Assembly: GCA_938038645.1 (NCBI GenBank)
Contig: CALHTA010000138.1
Coordinates: forward strand, 1-9,534
Source of the DNA: an uncultured Thiotrichaceae bacterium
Lineage (GTDB): Bacteria; Pseudomonadota; Gammaproteobacteria; Thiotrichales; Thiotrichaceae
DNA: 9,534 nucleotides
Reading direction: 5' to 3'
Shown one piece after another: positions 1 to 6,489 of this stretch. Positions within the stretch are counted from its first letter, which is position 1; each line of letters starts with the position of its first letter. Under the pieces are notes generated by a model. That model had not been told where the DNA came from and searched no databases. It worked only from the letters and a program-made list of their open reading frames with translations. The translations under genes and the position numbers were made by a program.

Positions 1-165
1 CCTGCCTTTGTTAGAGTAGGCCAAAAGAAACCAAGGCCTTTTTATCAGGTTCAGATTGGCCCATTTACTTCGAGACAAACAGCTCAACAAGCTAAAATGA
101 GCATCATCCAACTCTATCCTGAGTTTCCCTTTCTTAACGACGCAATTTTGAAGATGAATTTTTAA
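1..165 (+). CDS. C-terminal fragment of a SPOR-domain-like protein (5' end outside window)
   Basis: Frame 1 is open from the window edge to a TAA at 163-165, giving about 54 residues of a longer protein. The fragment contains FYQVQIGPFTSRQTAQQAK, which resembles the start of a SPOR repeat (an aromatic-x-V-Q-[IV]-G-x-F strand followed by an alanine/glutamine-rich helix). SPOR domains bind glycan strands stripped of stem peptides and usually lie at the C terminus of division or cell-wall proteins. The stop overlaps the rluE start (TAATG), which suggests translational coupling. It could be the end of RlpA, DamX or another SPOR protein; the fragment is too short to decide. The SPOR call rests on the motif only. 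Confidence 0.55.
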   Translation, partial: PAFVRVGQKKPRPFYQVQIGPFTSRQTAQQAKMSIIQLYPEFPFLNDAILKMNF

Positions 166-713
166 TGACACAACCCGAGCTAATACTGCTAAACAAACCC
201 TTTGGTGTGCTGTCACAATTTACAAGCAAGGACGACTCTAAAACTTTAGCCGATTATATTGACGCGCCTGATTACTATCCTGCAGGAAGACTCGATAAAG
301 ATAGCGAAGGCTTAATACTCCTGACAAATGATGGTCAGTTGCAACATCGAATAGCCAATCCCGCCAAAAAAATGTCTAAATGCTACTGGGTTCAGGTAGA
401 AGGTAAGCCTAGTGAATCAGCCTTGGGGCAGCTTAGAGAAGGCTTGATGTTAAAAGATGGAATGACTCGCCCAGCAAAGGCCAAAGTAATTGACACGCCC
501 GCTGGGCTTTGGGATAGAACCCCGCCCGTTAGAGTAAGAAAAACAGTTCCTGATCATTGGATTGAAATCACTATCAGCGAAGGTCGCAACCGCCAAGTAA
601 GAAGGATGACGGCTGCTGTTGGCCTTCCGACTCTCCGCCTTGTTCGCTACCGCATTGGCTCATGGACCATCGATGGACTAGCCAATGGTGAGTTTCGTCG
701 CGAACTTGTTTAA
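165..713 (+). CDS. rluE: 23S rRNA pseudouridine synthase, RluE type (RsuA/RluB/E/F family)
   Basis: This 182-residue protein should convert a single uridine of 23S rRNA (U2457 in E. coli) to pseudouridine in the cytoplasm. Motif I, GRLDKDSEGLILLTN, begins at residue 41 and supplies the catalytic aspartate, Asp44. The family motif GRNRQVRRMTAAVG lies near residues 140-153. The preceding PPVRVRK segment is typical of RluE within the family. Like E. coli RluE, it lacks the N-terminal S4 RNA-binding domain present in RsuA, RluB and RluF: the sequence begins directly with the catalytic-domain strand LILLNKPFGVLSQF. The ATG shares its A with the stop of the upstream SPOR protein (TAATG), and only a weak GAAGA-like ribosome binding site precedes it. 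Start and length agree with the family. Confidence 0.93.
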   Translation: MTQPELILLNKPFGVLSQFTSKDDSKTLADYIDAPDYYPAGRLDKDSEGLILLTNDGQLQHRIANPAKKMSKCYWVQVEGKPSESALGQLREGLMLKDGMTRPAKAKVIDTPAGLWDRTPPVRVRKTVPDHWIEITISEGRNRQVRRMTAAVGLPTLRLVRYRIGSWTIDGLANGEFRRELV

Positions 714-717
714 GTAC

Positions 718-745
718 TAGACCTTAAAAATGCTCACTGTATAAT
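718..745 (+). promoter_or_regulatory. Putative sigma70 promoter of gmk
   Basis: A perfect -10 hexamer TATAAT at 740-745 lies 16 bp downstream of TAGACC (718-723), which matches four of six positions of TTGACA. It falls in the 69-bp gap between rluE and gmk and would start transcription near 752, leaving a leader of about 30 nt. This is from inspection only. The -10 is strong and the -35 is mediocre. Confidence 0.5.
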
Positions 746-782
746 CCTTCCAGCGGTCGACAATAATACCCTTGGAAATAAA

Positions 783-1400
783 ATGACGTTAGGTTCTCTT
801 TATATTGTTTCTGCGCCTTCTGGTGCCGGAAAAACAAGCTTAATCAATGCTTTACTAGACACTGTAAGTGGTATCGAAGTATCTGTCTCTCATACTACCC
901 GTCCAATGCGGGACGGTGAGGTTAATGGTAAACACTACCATTTTGTTGACACAGAAACTTTTGAGCAAGGCATTAAGGATGGGCTTTTCCTAGAACATGC
1001 TAAGGTATTTGAAAACTATTACGGAACCTCTCGCTCAACTGTCCAAGCAAGACTTGAGGAAGGCGTGGACGTCATACTAGAAATTGATTGGCAAGGCGCC
1101 CAGCAGATTCGAGCATTACTGCCAGAGAATCACAGTATATTTATACTGCCCCCTTCAATTGAAGAATTAGAACGTCGTTTAACCTCTAGAAATCAAGACT
1201 CTAAGGAGGTAATTATTCGCAGGGTATCTCAAGCAAAAGCTGATGTTCAGCATTTTACTGAATATGAACACATCATTGTGAATGACGATTTTGATAAAGC
1301 ACTTTTGGCTTTAAGCAGCATATTTGAGTGTAAACGGACTGAGCGTGGCAAAATGCAATTAAGGCAGAAGGATTTATTGGCAAATCTATTAGCTAAGTGA
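783..1400 (+). CDS. gmk: Guanylate kinase
   Basis: This 205-residue cytoplasmic enzyme phosphorylates GMP (and dGMP) to GDP using ATP, an essential step of purine nucleotide recycling. The P-loop SAPSGAGKTSL spans residues 10-20, with Lys17 binding ATP phosphates. The GMP-binding segment follows with TTRPMRDGEVNGKHYHFV, then the conserved G-T-S-R stretch near residues 81-84 and EIDWQGAQQI in the core. The C-terminal lid includes SRNQDSKEVIIRR. The length matches bacterial Gmk (about 207). A weak GGA at 775-777 is the only ribosome binding site candidate before the ATG. In many relatives gmk is followed by rpoZ and spoT; here the next gene, mscL, is convergent, so that linkage is absent. Confidence 0.97.
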   Translation: MTLGSLYIVSAPSGAGKTSLINALLDTVSGIEVSVSHTTRPMRDGEVNGKHYHFVDTETFEQGIKDGLFLEHAKVFENYYGTSRSTVQARLEEGVDVILEIDWQGAQQIRALLPENHSIFILPPSIEELERRLTSRNQDSKEVIIRRVSQAKADVQHFTEYEHIIVNDDFDKALLALSSIFECKRTERGKMQLRQKDLLANLLAK

Positions 1401-1427
1401 GCTAGCTGAAAGAACATCTTTCTAGCT
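1400..1427. repeat. Bulged inverted repeat between convergent gmk and mscL
   Basis: AGCTAG (1400-1405) pairs with CTAGCT (1422-1427), and AAAGA (1409-1413) pairs with TCTTT (1417-1421), leaving a CTG bulge and a 3-nt loop. A competing arm TTAGCTA at 1389-1395 could pair with TAGCTAA at 1423-1429. It starts at the gmk stop and lies in the 59-bp gap before the mscL stop. No T-tract follows on either strand, so it may be a weak or Rho-assisted bidirectional terminator rather than a classical one. Confidence 0.4.
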
Positions 1428-1459
1428 AACCCACTGAATTACTCTTTGGACAAACTTTC

Positions 1460-1846
1460 TTACTTCTTTAGAAGGTCACGGATCTCTACCAACAACTCTT
1501 CTGAGCTAGGGCCTGCTGGCTTCTCTTCTTCCGGCGGCTTAGCTTTATTTACCAACTTAACGATGAAAAATACTGCCAAAGCGATAATTAAGAAATCAAT
1601 TATCGTTTGTGCAAATGCACCCCACTTTAGTACCACTGCAGGCACGTCCCCCGCCGCTGCTTGAATTGTATATCCAAGCTCAGAAAAGTCTACTCCCCCC
1701 ATCAGAACACCTATCGGCGGCATAATGACATCAGCAACCAACGATGAAACAACTTTACCGACTGCAACACCGATAATGATACCGGTAGCCATATCCAACA
1801 AGTTGCCTTTCATTGCAAACTCTTTAAATTCTGAGATCATTCCCAT
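1460..1846 (-). CDS. mscL: Large-conductance mechanosensitive channel MscL
   Basis: This inner-membrane channel forms pentamers that open a wide pore under membrane tension and release solutes during hypo-osmotic shock. The N-terminal amphipathic segment [12 protein letters not shown] and the pore-lining first membrane helix, with [23 protein letters not shown], are diagnostic. A second membrane helix ([19 protein letters not shown]) follows a periplasmic loop. A C-terminal amphipathic helix ([15 protein letters not shown]) follows a short acidic/proline linker. The protein has 128 residues, against 136 in E. coli. A GGAG at 1856-1859 lies 9 nt before the ATG at 1846; a GTG one codon earlier (1849) and an ATG two codons later (1840, matching the E. 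coli N terminus) are alternatives. It lies 36-39 bp downstream of the DUF2058 gene and is probably co-transcribed with it. Confidence 0.97.
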   Translation of the reverse strand: MGMISEFKEFAMKGNLLDMATGIIIGVAVGKVVSSLVADVIMPPIGVLMGGVDFSELGYTIQAAAGDVPAVVLKWGAFAQTIIDFLIIALAVFFIVKLVNKAKPPEEEKPAGPSSEELLVEIRDLLKK

Positions 1847-1885
1847 CACTTGTTACTCCAATTTATTATAAGTGATGGTGTGTCG

Positions 1886-2440
1886 TTAAGTGGATTCCTC
1901 TGGTTCAGAAATAATCACAATCCTTGAAGGTTCAATTGCTAAAATCTGTTTACCAATTTCCGTAGGAATAAGGCACCGTTTCTCACCTAAGAAAACTATC
2001 GCCAGTTCTCCATTTGACAGCTGGGTTTGCTGAGCTTCGGTAACGAACAAATATTTAACCGAACTACCCACTACAAAATTGTAACGATGCTCGGCCGCAT
2101 CATCATTAAGAAGATTAGTTTTAATTAATAACCCAATTTTTGCACGCTTTTCTTTACGAATTCGAGTCGCTTCTTTACGCTGCTTTTCCTGCTCCAGCTT
2201 CTCTGCCTTGTCTTTGGTTTCTCGCTCTTTATAGAAGAGTTCTAAATCAGTCAGCTCACGCTTTTTCACTGCTGTTTTTTTGGGCACTGCTTTTGTGTTT
2301 TGATTTTTTTTATTCTTTGAATGCCCAGCTGCCGACTTATTATTTTTATTAGGTCTCGGCTTCGGCTTCGCTTCTGCCTGCTTAACCTGCTCTTCTGTCA
2401 CTAAACCTGCTTTTAACAATTGATCTCTGATCGAACTCAT
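1886..2440 (-). CDS. yaiL: DUF2058 family protein (YaiL-like)
   Basis: This 184-residue cytoplasmic protein matches the general pattern of E. coli YaiL (DUF2058). The N terminus SSIRDQLLKAGLVTEEQVKQ resembles the family's opening helix. A long, highly charged lysine-rich stretch (about residues 23-105, many K/N/P then E/K/R) looks disordered then coiled-coil. A compact C-terminal domain (about 106-178) includes HRYNFVVGSSVKYLFVTEAQ and CLIPTEIGKQI. YaiL has been described as nucleoprotein- or polynucleotide-associated, but its biochemical role is not established. The basic middle would suit nucleic-acid binding; that is inference. The C terminus is shorter than in E. coli, lacking its acidic extension. 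No clear ribosome binding site precedes the ATG at 2440. It is divergent from ppa. Confidence 0.85.
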   Translation of the reverse strand: MSSIRDQLLKAGLVTEEQVKQAEAKPKPRPNKNNKSAAGHSKNKKNQNTKAVPKKTAVKKRELTDLELFYKERETKDKAEKLEQEKQRKEATRIRKEKRAKIGLLIKTNLLNDDAAEHRYNFVVGSSVKYLFVTEAQQTQLSNGELAIVFLGEKRCLIPTEIGKQILAIEPSRIVIISEPEEST

Positions 2441-2506
2441 TGTATTAGTGCCATCGCTGCATAACTTTCAAGAATTGAATTACGCATGCTAGGCTAATCC
2501 TCTGGA

Positions 2507-2535
2507 ATTATTTGATGCGATAATATCGCTTGCAA
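2507..2535 (-). promoter_or_regulatory. Putative promoter of the yaiL-mscL unit
   Basis: Read on the minus strand, TTGCAA (2535-2530, four of six matches to TTGACA) is followed after exactly 17 bp by AATAAT (2512-2507, five of six matches to TATAAT). Transcription would begin near 2500, about 60 nt before the yaiL ATG. The spacer is occupied by a perfect palindrome, listed separately. Confidence 0.5.
2517..2529. repeat. Perfect short palindrome GCGATA-A-TATCGC in the yaiL promoter spacer
   Basis: GCGATA (2517-2522) and TATCGC (2524-2529) are exact reverse complements around a single central base. The element fills 13 of the 17 bases between the predicted -35 and -10 of the minus-strand promoter. 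This position suits a repressor or activator operator, but no known consensus is recognised. Confidence 0.45.
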
Positions 2536-2610
2536 AAGGCAATGTCACATGAAAACGCCGAAACGGTTACTATCACGAACTTAGCCGTAGTTCTTCGTTA
2601 CCGTAAACGC

Positions 2611-2616
2611 TATACT
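2611..2616 (+). promoter_or_regulatory. Candidate -10 element of ppa promoter
   Basis: TATACT matches five of six consensus positions and lies 48 nt before the ppa ATG. No good -35 is present at 16-18 bp: the best candidate is TAGTTC at 2588-2593. An imperfect palindrome (CGTT..CG..AACG, 2596-2609) lies immediately upstream of the -10. An AGGA at 2653-2656 is the ppa ribosome binding site, 7 nt from the start. Confidence 0.4.
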
Positions 2617-2663
2617 ACGCCCATTTTTTTTAGCTTTATGATTAATCCTTACAGGAAAAAACG

Positions 2664-3191
2664 ATGATTATCGACAACCTCTCTGTTGGAAAAGACGTTC
2701 CTAATAGCGTTAACGTTATTATTGAAATTCCAGCTCAAGCTTCACCCGTAAAATATGAAGTAGATAAAGACAGCGGCGCCCTAATGGTTGACCGTTTTAT
2801 GTCTGCTCCAATGTTTTATCCAGCTAACTATGGCTTTGTACCGCACACTTTAGCTGATGATGGCGATCCGATTGATGTGCTAGTCGTTACACCCTACCCA
2901 TTAGTCCACGGCAGTGTGATTCCAGCTCGCCCAGTAGGCGTCCTTAATATGTCAGACGAAGGTGGCGGAGATGTTAAAATTGTTGCCGTTCCTGCCGGAA
3001 AACTTTCAACGGAGTATGATCATGTTGAAAACTACACTGACCTACCTGCTTTATTACTTCAACAGATCGAACATTTCTTTGAACATTATAAGCAGTTAGA
3101 GAAAGGTAAATGGGTCAAGATTGATGAGTGGGCGGATGCTGCGGAAGCGCGTAAAGCCATTCAAGAAAGCGTAGATGCTTACAACAAGTAA
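2664..3191 (+). CDS. ppa: Inorganic pyrophosphatase (family I, soluble)
   Basis: This 175-residue cytoplasmic enzyme hydrolyses pyrophosphate to two phosphates with Mg2+, pulling biosynthetic reactions such as nucleic-acid and nucleotide-sugar synthesis forward. The active-site residues of family I are all visible, offset by one from E. coli numbering: Glu21, Lys30, Arg44, Tyr56, the DDGDPID signature at 65-71 (Asp66, Asp68, Asp71), Asp98 and Asp103. The length equals the family norm (about 175). AGGA lies 7 nt upstream of the ATG. It is divergent from yaiL and 98 bp upstream of mrdA on the same strand. In many gammaproteobacteria the position before mrdA is held by rsfS-rlmH, so the linkage is unusual. 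Confidence 0.97.
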   Translation: MIIDNLSVGKDVPNSVNVIIEIPAQASPVKYEVDKDSGALMVDRFMSAPMFYPANYGFVPHTLADDGDPIDVLVVTPYPLVHGSVIPARPVGVLNMSDEGGGDVKIVAVPAGKLSTEYDHVENYTDLPALLLQQIEHFFEHYKQLEKGKWVKIDEWADAAEARKAIQESVDAYNK

Positions 3192-3229
3192 TATCATTTT
3201 TAATATTGCTTGATAGTAATAACAATAAT

Positions 3230-3262
3230 GAATGGATTGTGCTAATTTGACACAATCCATTC
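3230..3262. repeat. Perfect 12-bp inverted repeat between ppa and mrdA
   Basis: GAATGGATTGTG (3230-3241) and CACAATCCATTC (3251-3262) are exact reverse complements separated by the 9-nt loop CTAATTTGA. It would form a stable hairpin in RNA, but no T-tract follows (CAATAATACTAATC), so it does not look like a standard intrinsic terminator. The loop and the first bases of the right arm contain the TTGACA box of the putative mrdA promoter. It could be a ppa terminator or attenuator, or an operator. Confidence 0.8.
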
Positions 3263-3275
3263 CAATAATACTAAT
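3247..3275 (+). promoter_or_regulatory. Putative promoter of mrdA-mrdB
   Basis: A perfect -35 TTGACA (3247-3252) is followed after 17 bp by ACTAAT (3270-3275), which matches four of six -10 positions. Transcription would start around 3282, only about 8 nt before the mrdA ATG, giving an almost leaderless message. That is a reason for caution. AATAAT at 3264-3269 is a better -10 hexamer but lies too close (11 bp). Confidence 0.4.
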
Positions 3276-3289
3276 CGACGACGAAAACA

Positions 3290-5230
3290 ATGTCGGAAAC
3301 ACGAATCCTAAAAGACGAAAAAGAAGAATATCACCTGTTTAGGTCTCGTGCTGTTGTAGCAGGCCTTGCTGTATTATTCCTGCTATCCGTTATAGGCGTT
3401 AGATTATTCTATCTACAAATATCCAACCATGAAAACCTGACCCAACTTGCTCAGGAAAACTACCAAAAACGCATCCCTATACCACCGGTTAGAGGTCAAA
3501 TTTACGATCGAAACGGTATCGTTCTAGCTGACAATAAAATTGAGTACGTCTTAGAAGTCGTCCGAAATATCGCAAAGGATATGGATGAAAATATTGCGTT
3601 GCTTCAGCAACTCATCCCGATCAGTCAAAAAGAAGTCAGTAAGTTCAAGCAGCAGCTTCGAGTGAATTCCCGATTTCAGCCCGTAATTTTACGTTCCGCA
3701 TTAACAGAAGAGGAAATTGCGATATTCTCTGTTAATCGCTATCGCTTCCCTGGCTTTGCCGTCAATATCCGGACTGAGCGTGTCTATCCGCTCGGGTCGG
3801 TAGCCTCACACGTTATTGGATATGTTGGGCGCATTGATACTCGAGACTTGGAAAGGCTAGGGAAAAATGAATATAAAGGTTCAACCCACGTAGGAAAGAC
3901 AGGGATAGAGCGCTTTTATGAAGAAAGACTTCATGGCAAAGCGGGGTTCAAGAAAGTTGAGATGGACGCCCATAGTGAACCTCAACGAACCTTAGCCGAA
4001 GAGTCTCCAATCTCGGGCGAGGATTTATTTCTTAGCCTAGACCTTGAACTCCAAATCAAAGCCGAGCAATTGTTAGAAGGTAAGCGCGGCGCGATTGTGG
4101 CCATGGACCCTAGGAATGGTGAAATACTGGCGATGGCTAGTGTGCCGATGTTTGATTCAAACTTATTCGTCAATGGCATCTCTTATAAAAACTACAACGC
4201 ATTACGCGACGACATGGACAGGCCCTTGTTCAATAGAGCGTTACAGGGGGCTTATCCTCCTGGCTCTACTATCAAACCAATGGCGGCGCTAGCTGGACTT
4301 GATGCGGGGGTTGTAACCAATAAGCGCAGTGTTAAAGGACGTGGATTTTTTCAAATACCGGGCACAAGAAGACACTACCGCTGCTGGAAGAAAACAGGCC
4401 ATGGACATATCTCTTTAAATAGAGCCATTTATCAATCTTGCGACGTCTACTTTTATGATCTTGCCTATCGTATGGGTATAGATCGCTACTCTAAAGCAAT
4501 GCGCAAGTTCGGGTTTGGTAGTAAAACGGGCATCGATTTGCCACATGAACGCTCTGGGTTAATGCCAACTCCCGAGTGGAAACTCAAACGTCACAAGACC
4601 AATTGGTACCCGGGTGATACGGTTAACGTCGGCATCGGTCAAGGTTATTGGACGGCATCACCCCTACAACTTGCTCATGCCACTGCGACAGTTGCAATGC
4701 GCGGTCGACGTATGATGCCTCACGTATTAAAAGCAGTGCGCGTATCTAGAAATCTACCTGAAAAGCCAGTAAGGCCTATCGCCTTGCCTAGCGTTAGCGT
4801 TAAAGACAGACAATGGGATGCAGTCGTTCAAGGGATGGTTAACGTGGTTCACGGGCCAATGGGAACCGCTAGAGGTTCTGGAGCAGGTGCTAAATACCGT
4901 TTTGCAGGTAAAACAGGAACTGCGCAAGTATTTGGTATCGCACAAAATAAAACATACAACGCAGCTAAACTGGCCAAGCGACTTCACGATCATTCCCTTT
5001 TTGTAGCATTTGCACCGCTTGAGAAACCCAAAATTGCGCTTTCGGTTATTGTTGAAAATGGCGGTGGTGGTAGTGCCGTTGCCGCTCCTATTGCAAGACA
5101 ATTACTGGACTCTTACCTGTTACCAAAGCCCAAAGTAGAGCCTGAAACGATTCAAGTTGATGGCGACGATAAATTAAAAAAAGAAAAACAGGCATCCGAT
5201 AACTCGACACTTTCTGACGGTAATGCTTAG
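3290..5230 (+). CDS. mrdA: Penicillin-binding protein 2 (peptidoglycan D,D-transpeptidase MrdA)
   Basis: This 646-residue class B PBP is the transpeptidase of the elongasome; with RodA it cross-links new lateral-wall peptidoglycan in the periplasm. A short cytoplasmic N terminus is followed by one membrane helix (about residues 20-44). The dimerisation/pedestal region contains PPVRGQIYDRNGIVLADN. The transpeptidase domain starts near residue 260. Catalytic motifs are PPGSTIKP (Ser326, Lys329), S-C-D (383-385, the SxN/SxD motif) and K-T-G (541-543). GIGQGYWTASPLQLAHA is typical of PBP2. The last 40 residues are a hydrophilic, probably disordered tail. No clear ribosome binding site precedes the ATG. 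mrdB follows after 18 bp, so the pair is almost certainly one operon. Residues at the metal site known from Acinetobacter PBP2 are altered (see findings). Confidence 0.97.
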   Translation: MSETRILKDEKEEYHLFRSRAVVAGLAVLFLLSVIGVRLFYLQISNHENLTQLAQENYQKRIPIPPVRGQIYDRNGIVLADNKIEYVLEVVRNIAKDMDENIALLQQLIPISQKEVSKFKQQLRVNSRFQPVILRSALTEEEIAIFSVNRYRFPGFAVNIRTERVYPLGSVASHVIGYVGRIDTRDLERLGKNEYKGSTHVGKTGIERFYEERLHGKAGFKKVEMDAHSEPQRTLAEESPISGEDLFLSLDLELQIKAEQLLEGKRGAIVAMDPRNGEILAMASVPMFDSNLFVNGISYKNYNALRDDMDRPLFNRALQGAYPPGSTIKPMAALAGLDAGVVTNKRSVKGRGFFQIPGTRRHYRCWKKTGHGHISLNRAIYQSCDVYFYDLAYRMGIDRYSKAMRKFGFGSKTGIDLPHERSGLMPTPEWKLKRHKTNWYPGDTVNVGIGQGYWTASPLQLAHATATVAMRGRRMMPHVLKAVRVSRNLPEKPVRPIALPSVSVKDRQWDAVVQGMVNVVHGPMGTARGSGAGAKYRFAGKTGTAQVFGIAQNKTYNAAKLAKRLHDHSLFVAFAPLEKPKIALSVIVENGGGGSAVAAPIARQLLDSYLLPKPKVEPETIQVDGDDKLKKEKQASDNSTLSDGNA

Positions 5231-5248
5231 ATATGAGAATTAGCCGCT

Positions 5249-6364
5249 ATGTATGAGTCCTTAGGTATTTTTCGACACATATGGGAAGTGCTGTCTAAAC
5301 TTGATCTGGTACTCCTTATCAGTCTGATCATCTTGCTGACGTTAGGTGGAATCACGTTACATAGCGCCAGCGGTGAAAATGCAGCAATGATGCAGCGGCA
5401 CTTTATTCACCTTGCCATTGCGACAGTCGCCATGGTGATATCCGCACAGCTGCCAAGCCACATACTTACTCAATGGTCTGTTTGGGCCTATAGCGGAGGC
5501 ATTATCCTTCTAGTTTTGGTGCTATTTCAGGGCTCGATGGGAGGCGGTGCACAACGTTGGCTAGAGTTTGGAGCTTTTCGTTTTCAACCCTCAGAAATTA
5601 TGAAATTAGCAGTCCCCATGATGGTTGCTAGCTACTTCTCCAACAAAACCTTACCACCAAAGTTTTTACATATTTTAGTGGCTGCAGTTTTGGTATTAAT
5701 TCCCATGCTGCTGATTGCAAGGCAACCAGACTTAGGTACCGCGTTGTTAGTTGGAAGTGCTGGCTTTTTTGTCATCTACTTTGCAGGTATTGCATGGAAG
5801 TGGCTAATCGCCATGTTTATTTCTCTGGCTGCGGCGGCTCCTTTATTATTTTACTTTGGCATGGAAGCATACCAACGCCAAAGAGTCCTGACGTTATTAG
5901 ACCCAGGTAGCGACAAGCTAGGGAGTGGTTATCAGATCATTCAATCGACAATTGCGATTGGCTCTGGCGGGGTTTATGGAAAAGGCTGGTTAAATGGAGA
6001 TCAATCCCGTCTAGATTTTTTGCCCGAACGTCACACTGACTTTATTTTTGCCATTTTTGGTGAAGAGTTTGGCTTACTTGGCAACCTTATTCTACTAAGC
6101 ATCTATATCTTCATTATTTGGCGAGGCCTCTATCTAGCCACGTGTGGCATAGATACTTTTTCGCGCTTGCTGGGTGGGAGCTTGAGCCTCACTTTCTTTG
6201 TTTATCTGTTAGTTAACACCGGAATGGTCAGTGGAATACTTCCAGTCGTCGGCGTACCTCTACCACTTATCAGTTACGGCGGGACTTCAATGGTCACTCT
6301 AATGGCAGCTTTTGGCTTATTAATGGGCTTAAAGAAGCGCAAAATTGGGTATGGCAATGCTTAG
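5249..6364 (+). CDS. mrdB: RodA, SEDS-family peptidoglycan glycosyltransferase
   Basis: This 371-residue polytopic inner-membrane protein polymerises lipid II into glycan strands, partnered with PBP2. About ten hydrophobic segments are visible. SEDS signatures include GGGAQRWLEFGAFRFQPSE, ARQPDLGTALLV, YQRQRVLTLLDP, IAIGSGGVYGKGW and LPERHTDFIFAIFGEEFG. Asp264 in the last motif corresponds to the essential Asp262 of E. coli RodA. The C-terminal signature VVGVPLPLISYGGTSM is intact. Length and start agree with E. coli RodA (370). The 18-bp gap from mrdA has only a weak GAGA-like ribosome binding site, so translation may depend on coupling. The rodA rather than ftsW assignment rests on adjacency to mrdA and overall similarity. 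Confidence 0.97.
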   Translation: MYESLGIFRHIWEVLSKLDLVLLISLIILLTLGGITLHSASGENAAMMQRHFIHLAIATVAMVISAQLPSHILTQWSVWAYSGGIILLVLVLFQGSMGGGAQRWLEFGAFRFQPSEIMKLAVPMMVASYFSNKTLPPKFLHILVAAVLVLIPMLLIARQPDLGTALLVGSAGFFVIYFAGIAWKWLIAMFISLAAAAPLLFYFGMEAYQRQRVLTLLDPGSDKLGSGYQIIQSTIAIGSGGVYGKGWLNGDQSRLDFLPERHTDFIFAIFGEEFGLLGNLILLSIYIFIIWRGLYLATCGIDTFSRLLGGSLSLTFFVYLLVNTGMVSGILPVVGVPLPLISYGGTSMVTLMAAFGLLMGLKKRKIGYGNA

Positions 6365-6391
6365 GCTAATGCTTTAAGCCATGAGCCCGAC

Positions 6392-6421
6392 TCGATACAT
6401 CTGATTGAATTATGTTATACT
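6392..6421 (+). promoter_or_regulatory. Putative extended -10 promoter of the SPOR lipoprotein gene
   Basis: TATACT (6416-6421) is preceded by TGT at 6413-6415, forming an extended -10 (TGnTATACT). TCGATA (6392-6397) is a four-of-six -35 at 18 bp spacing. Transcription would start near 6428, about 60 nt before the ATG. Together with AGGGGA at 6478-6483, 6 nt from the start codon, this is among the best expression signals in the window. Confidence 0.55.
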
Positions 6422-6489
6422 AGTAAATGGTGACTTTGGCTTGGCACCACACACATAAAAATAATAAAACCTGTTTCAGGGGATAAAAA

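Noticed and set aside
1865..1870. Perfect TATAAT on the minus strand just upstream of mscL
   Set aside because: No acceptable -35 at 16-18 bp, and the implied transcription start would fall in the mscL ribosome binding site (1856-1860).
2140..2352. 70-residue plus-strand frame antisense to yaiL
   Set aside because: It is the complement of the lysine-rich yaiL stretch, which naturally yields Phe/Leu-rich hydrophobic residues resembling membrane segments.
3096..3302. 68-residue minus-strand frame across the ppa end and the ppa-mrdA gap
   Set aside because: It overlaps conserved ppa codons and the inverted repeat, with no ribosome binding site and no recognisable pattern.
4754..5101. 115-residue open frame antisense to mrdA
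   Set aside because: It lies wholly inside the conserved PBP2 coding region, is rich in Cys/Arg/Ser without domain-like pattern, and has no promoter or ribosome binding site of its own; a shadow frame.
5233..5256. Tiny 7-codon frame (ATG AGA ... GTA TGA) bridging mrdA and mrdB
   Set aside because: It could in principle couple translation, but it has no clear ribosome binding site and such short frames arise by chance.
6361..6395. GGCT...AGCC mini-stem after mrdB as a terminator
   Set aside because: Only four base pairs, a 9-nt loop and no T-tract; too weak to call.
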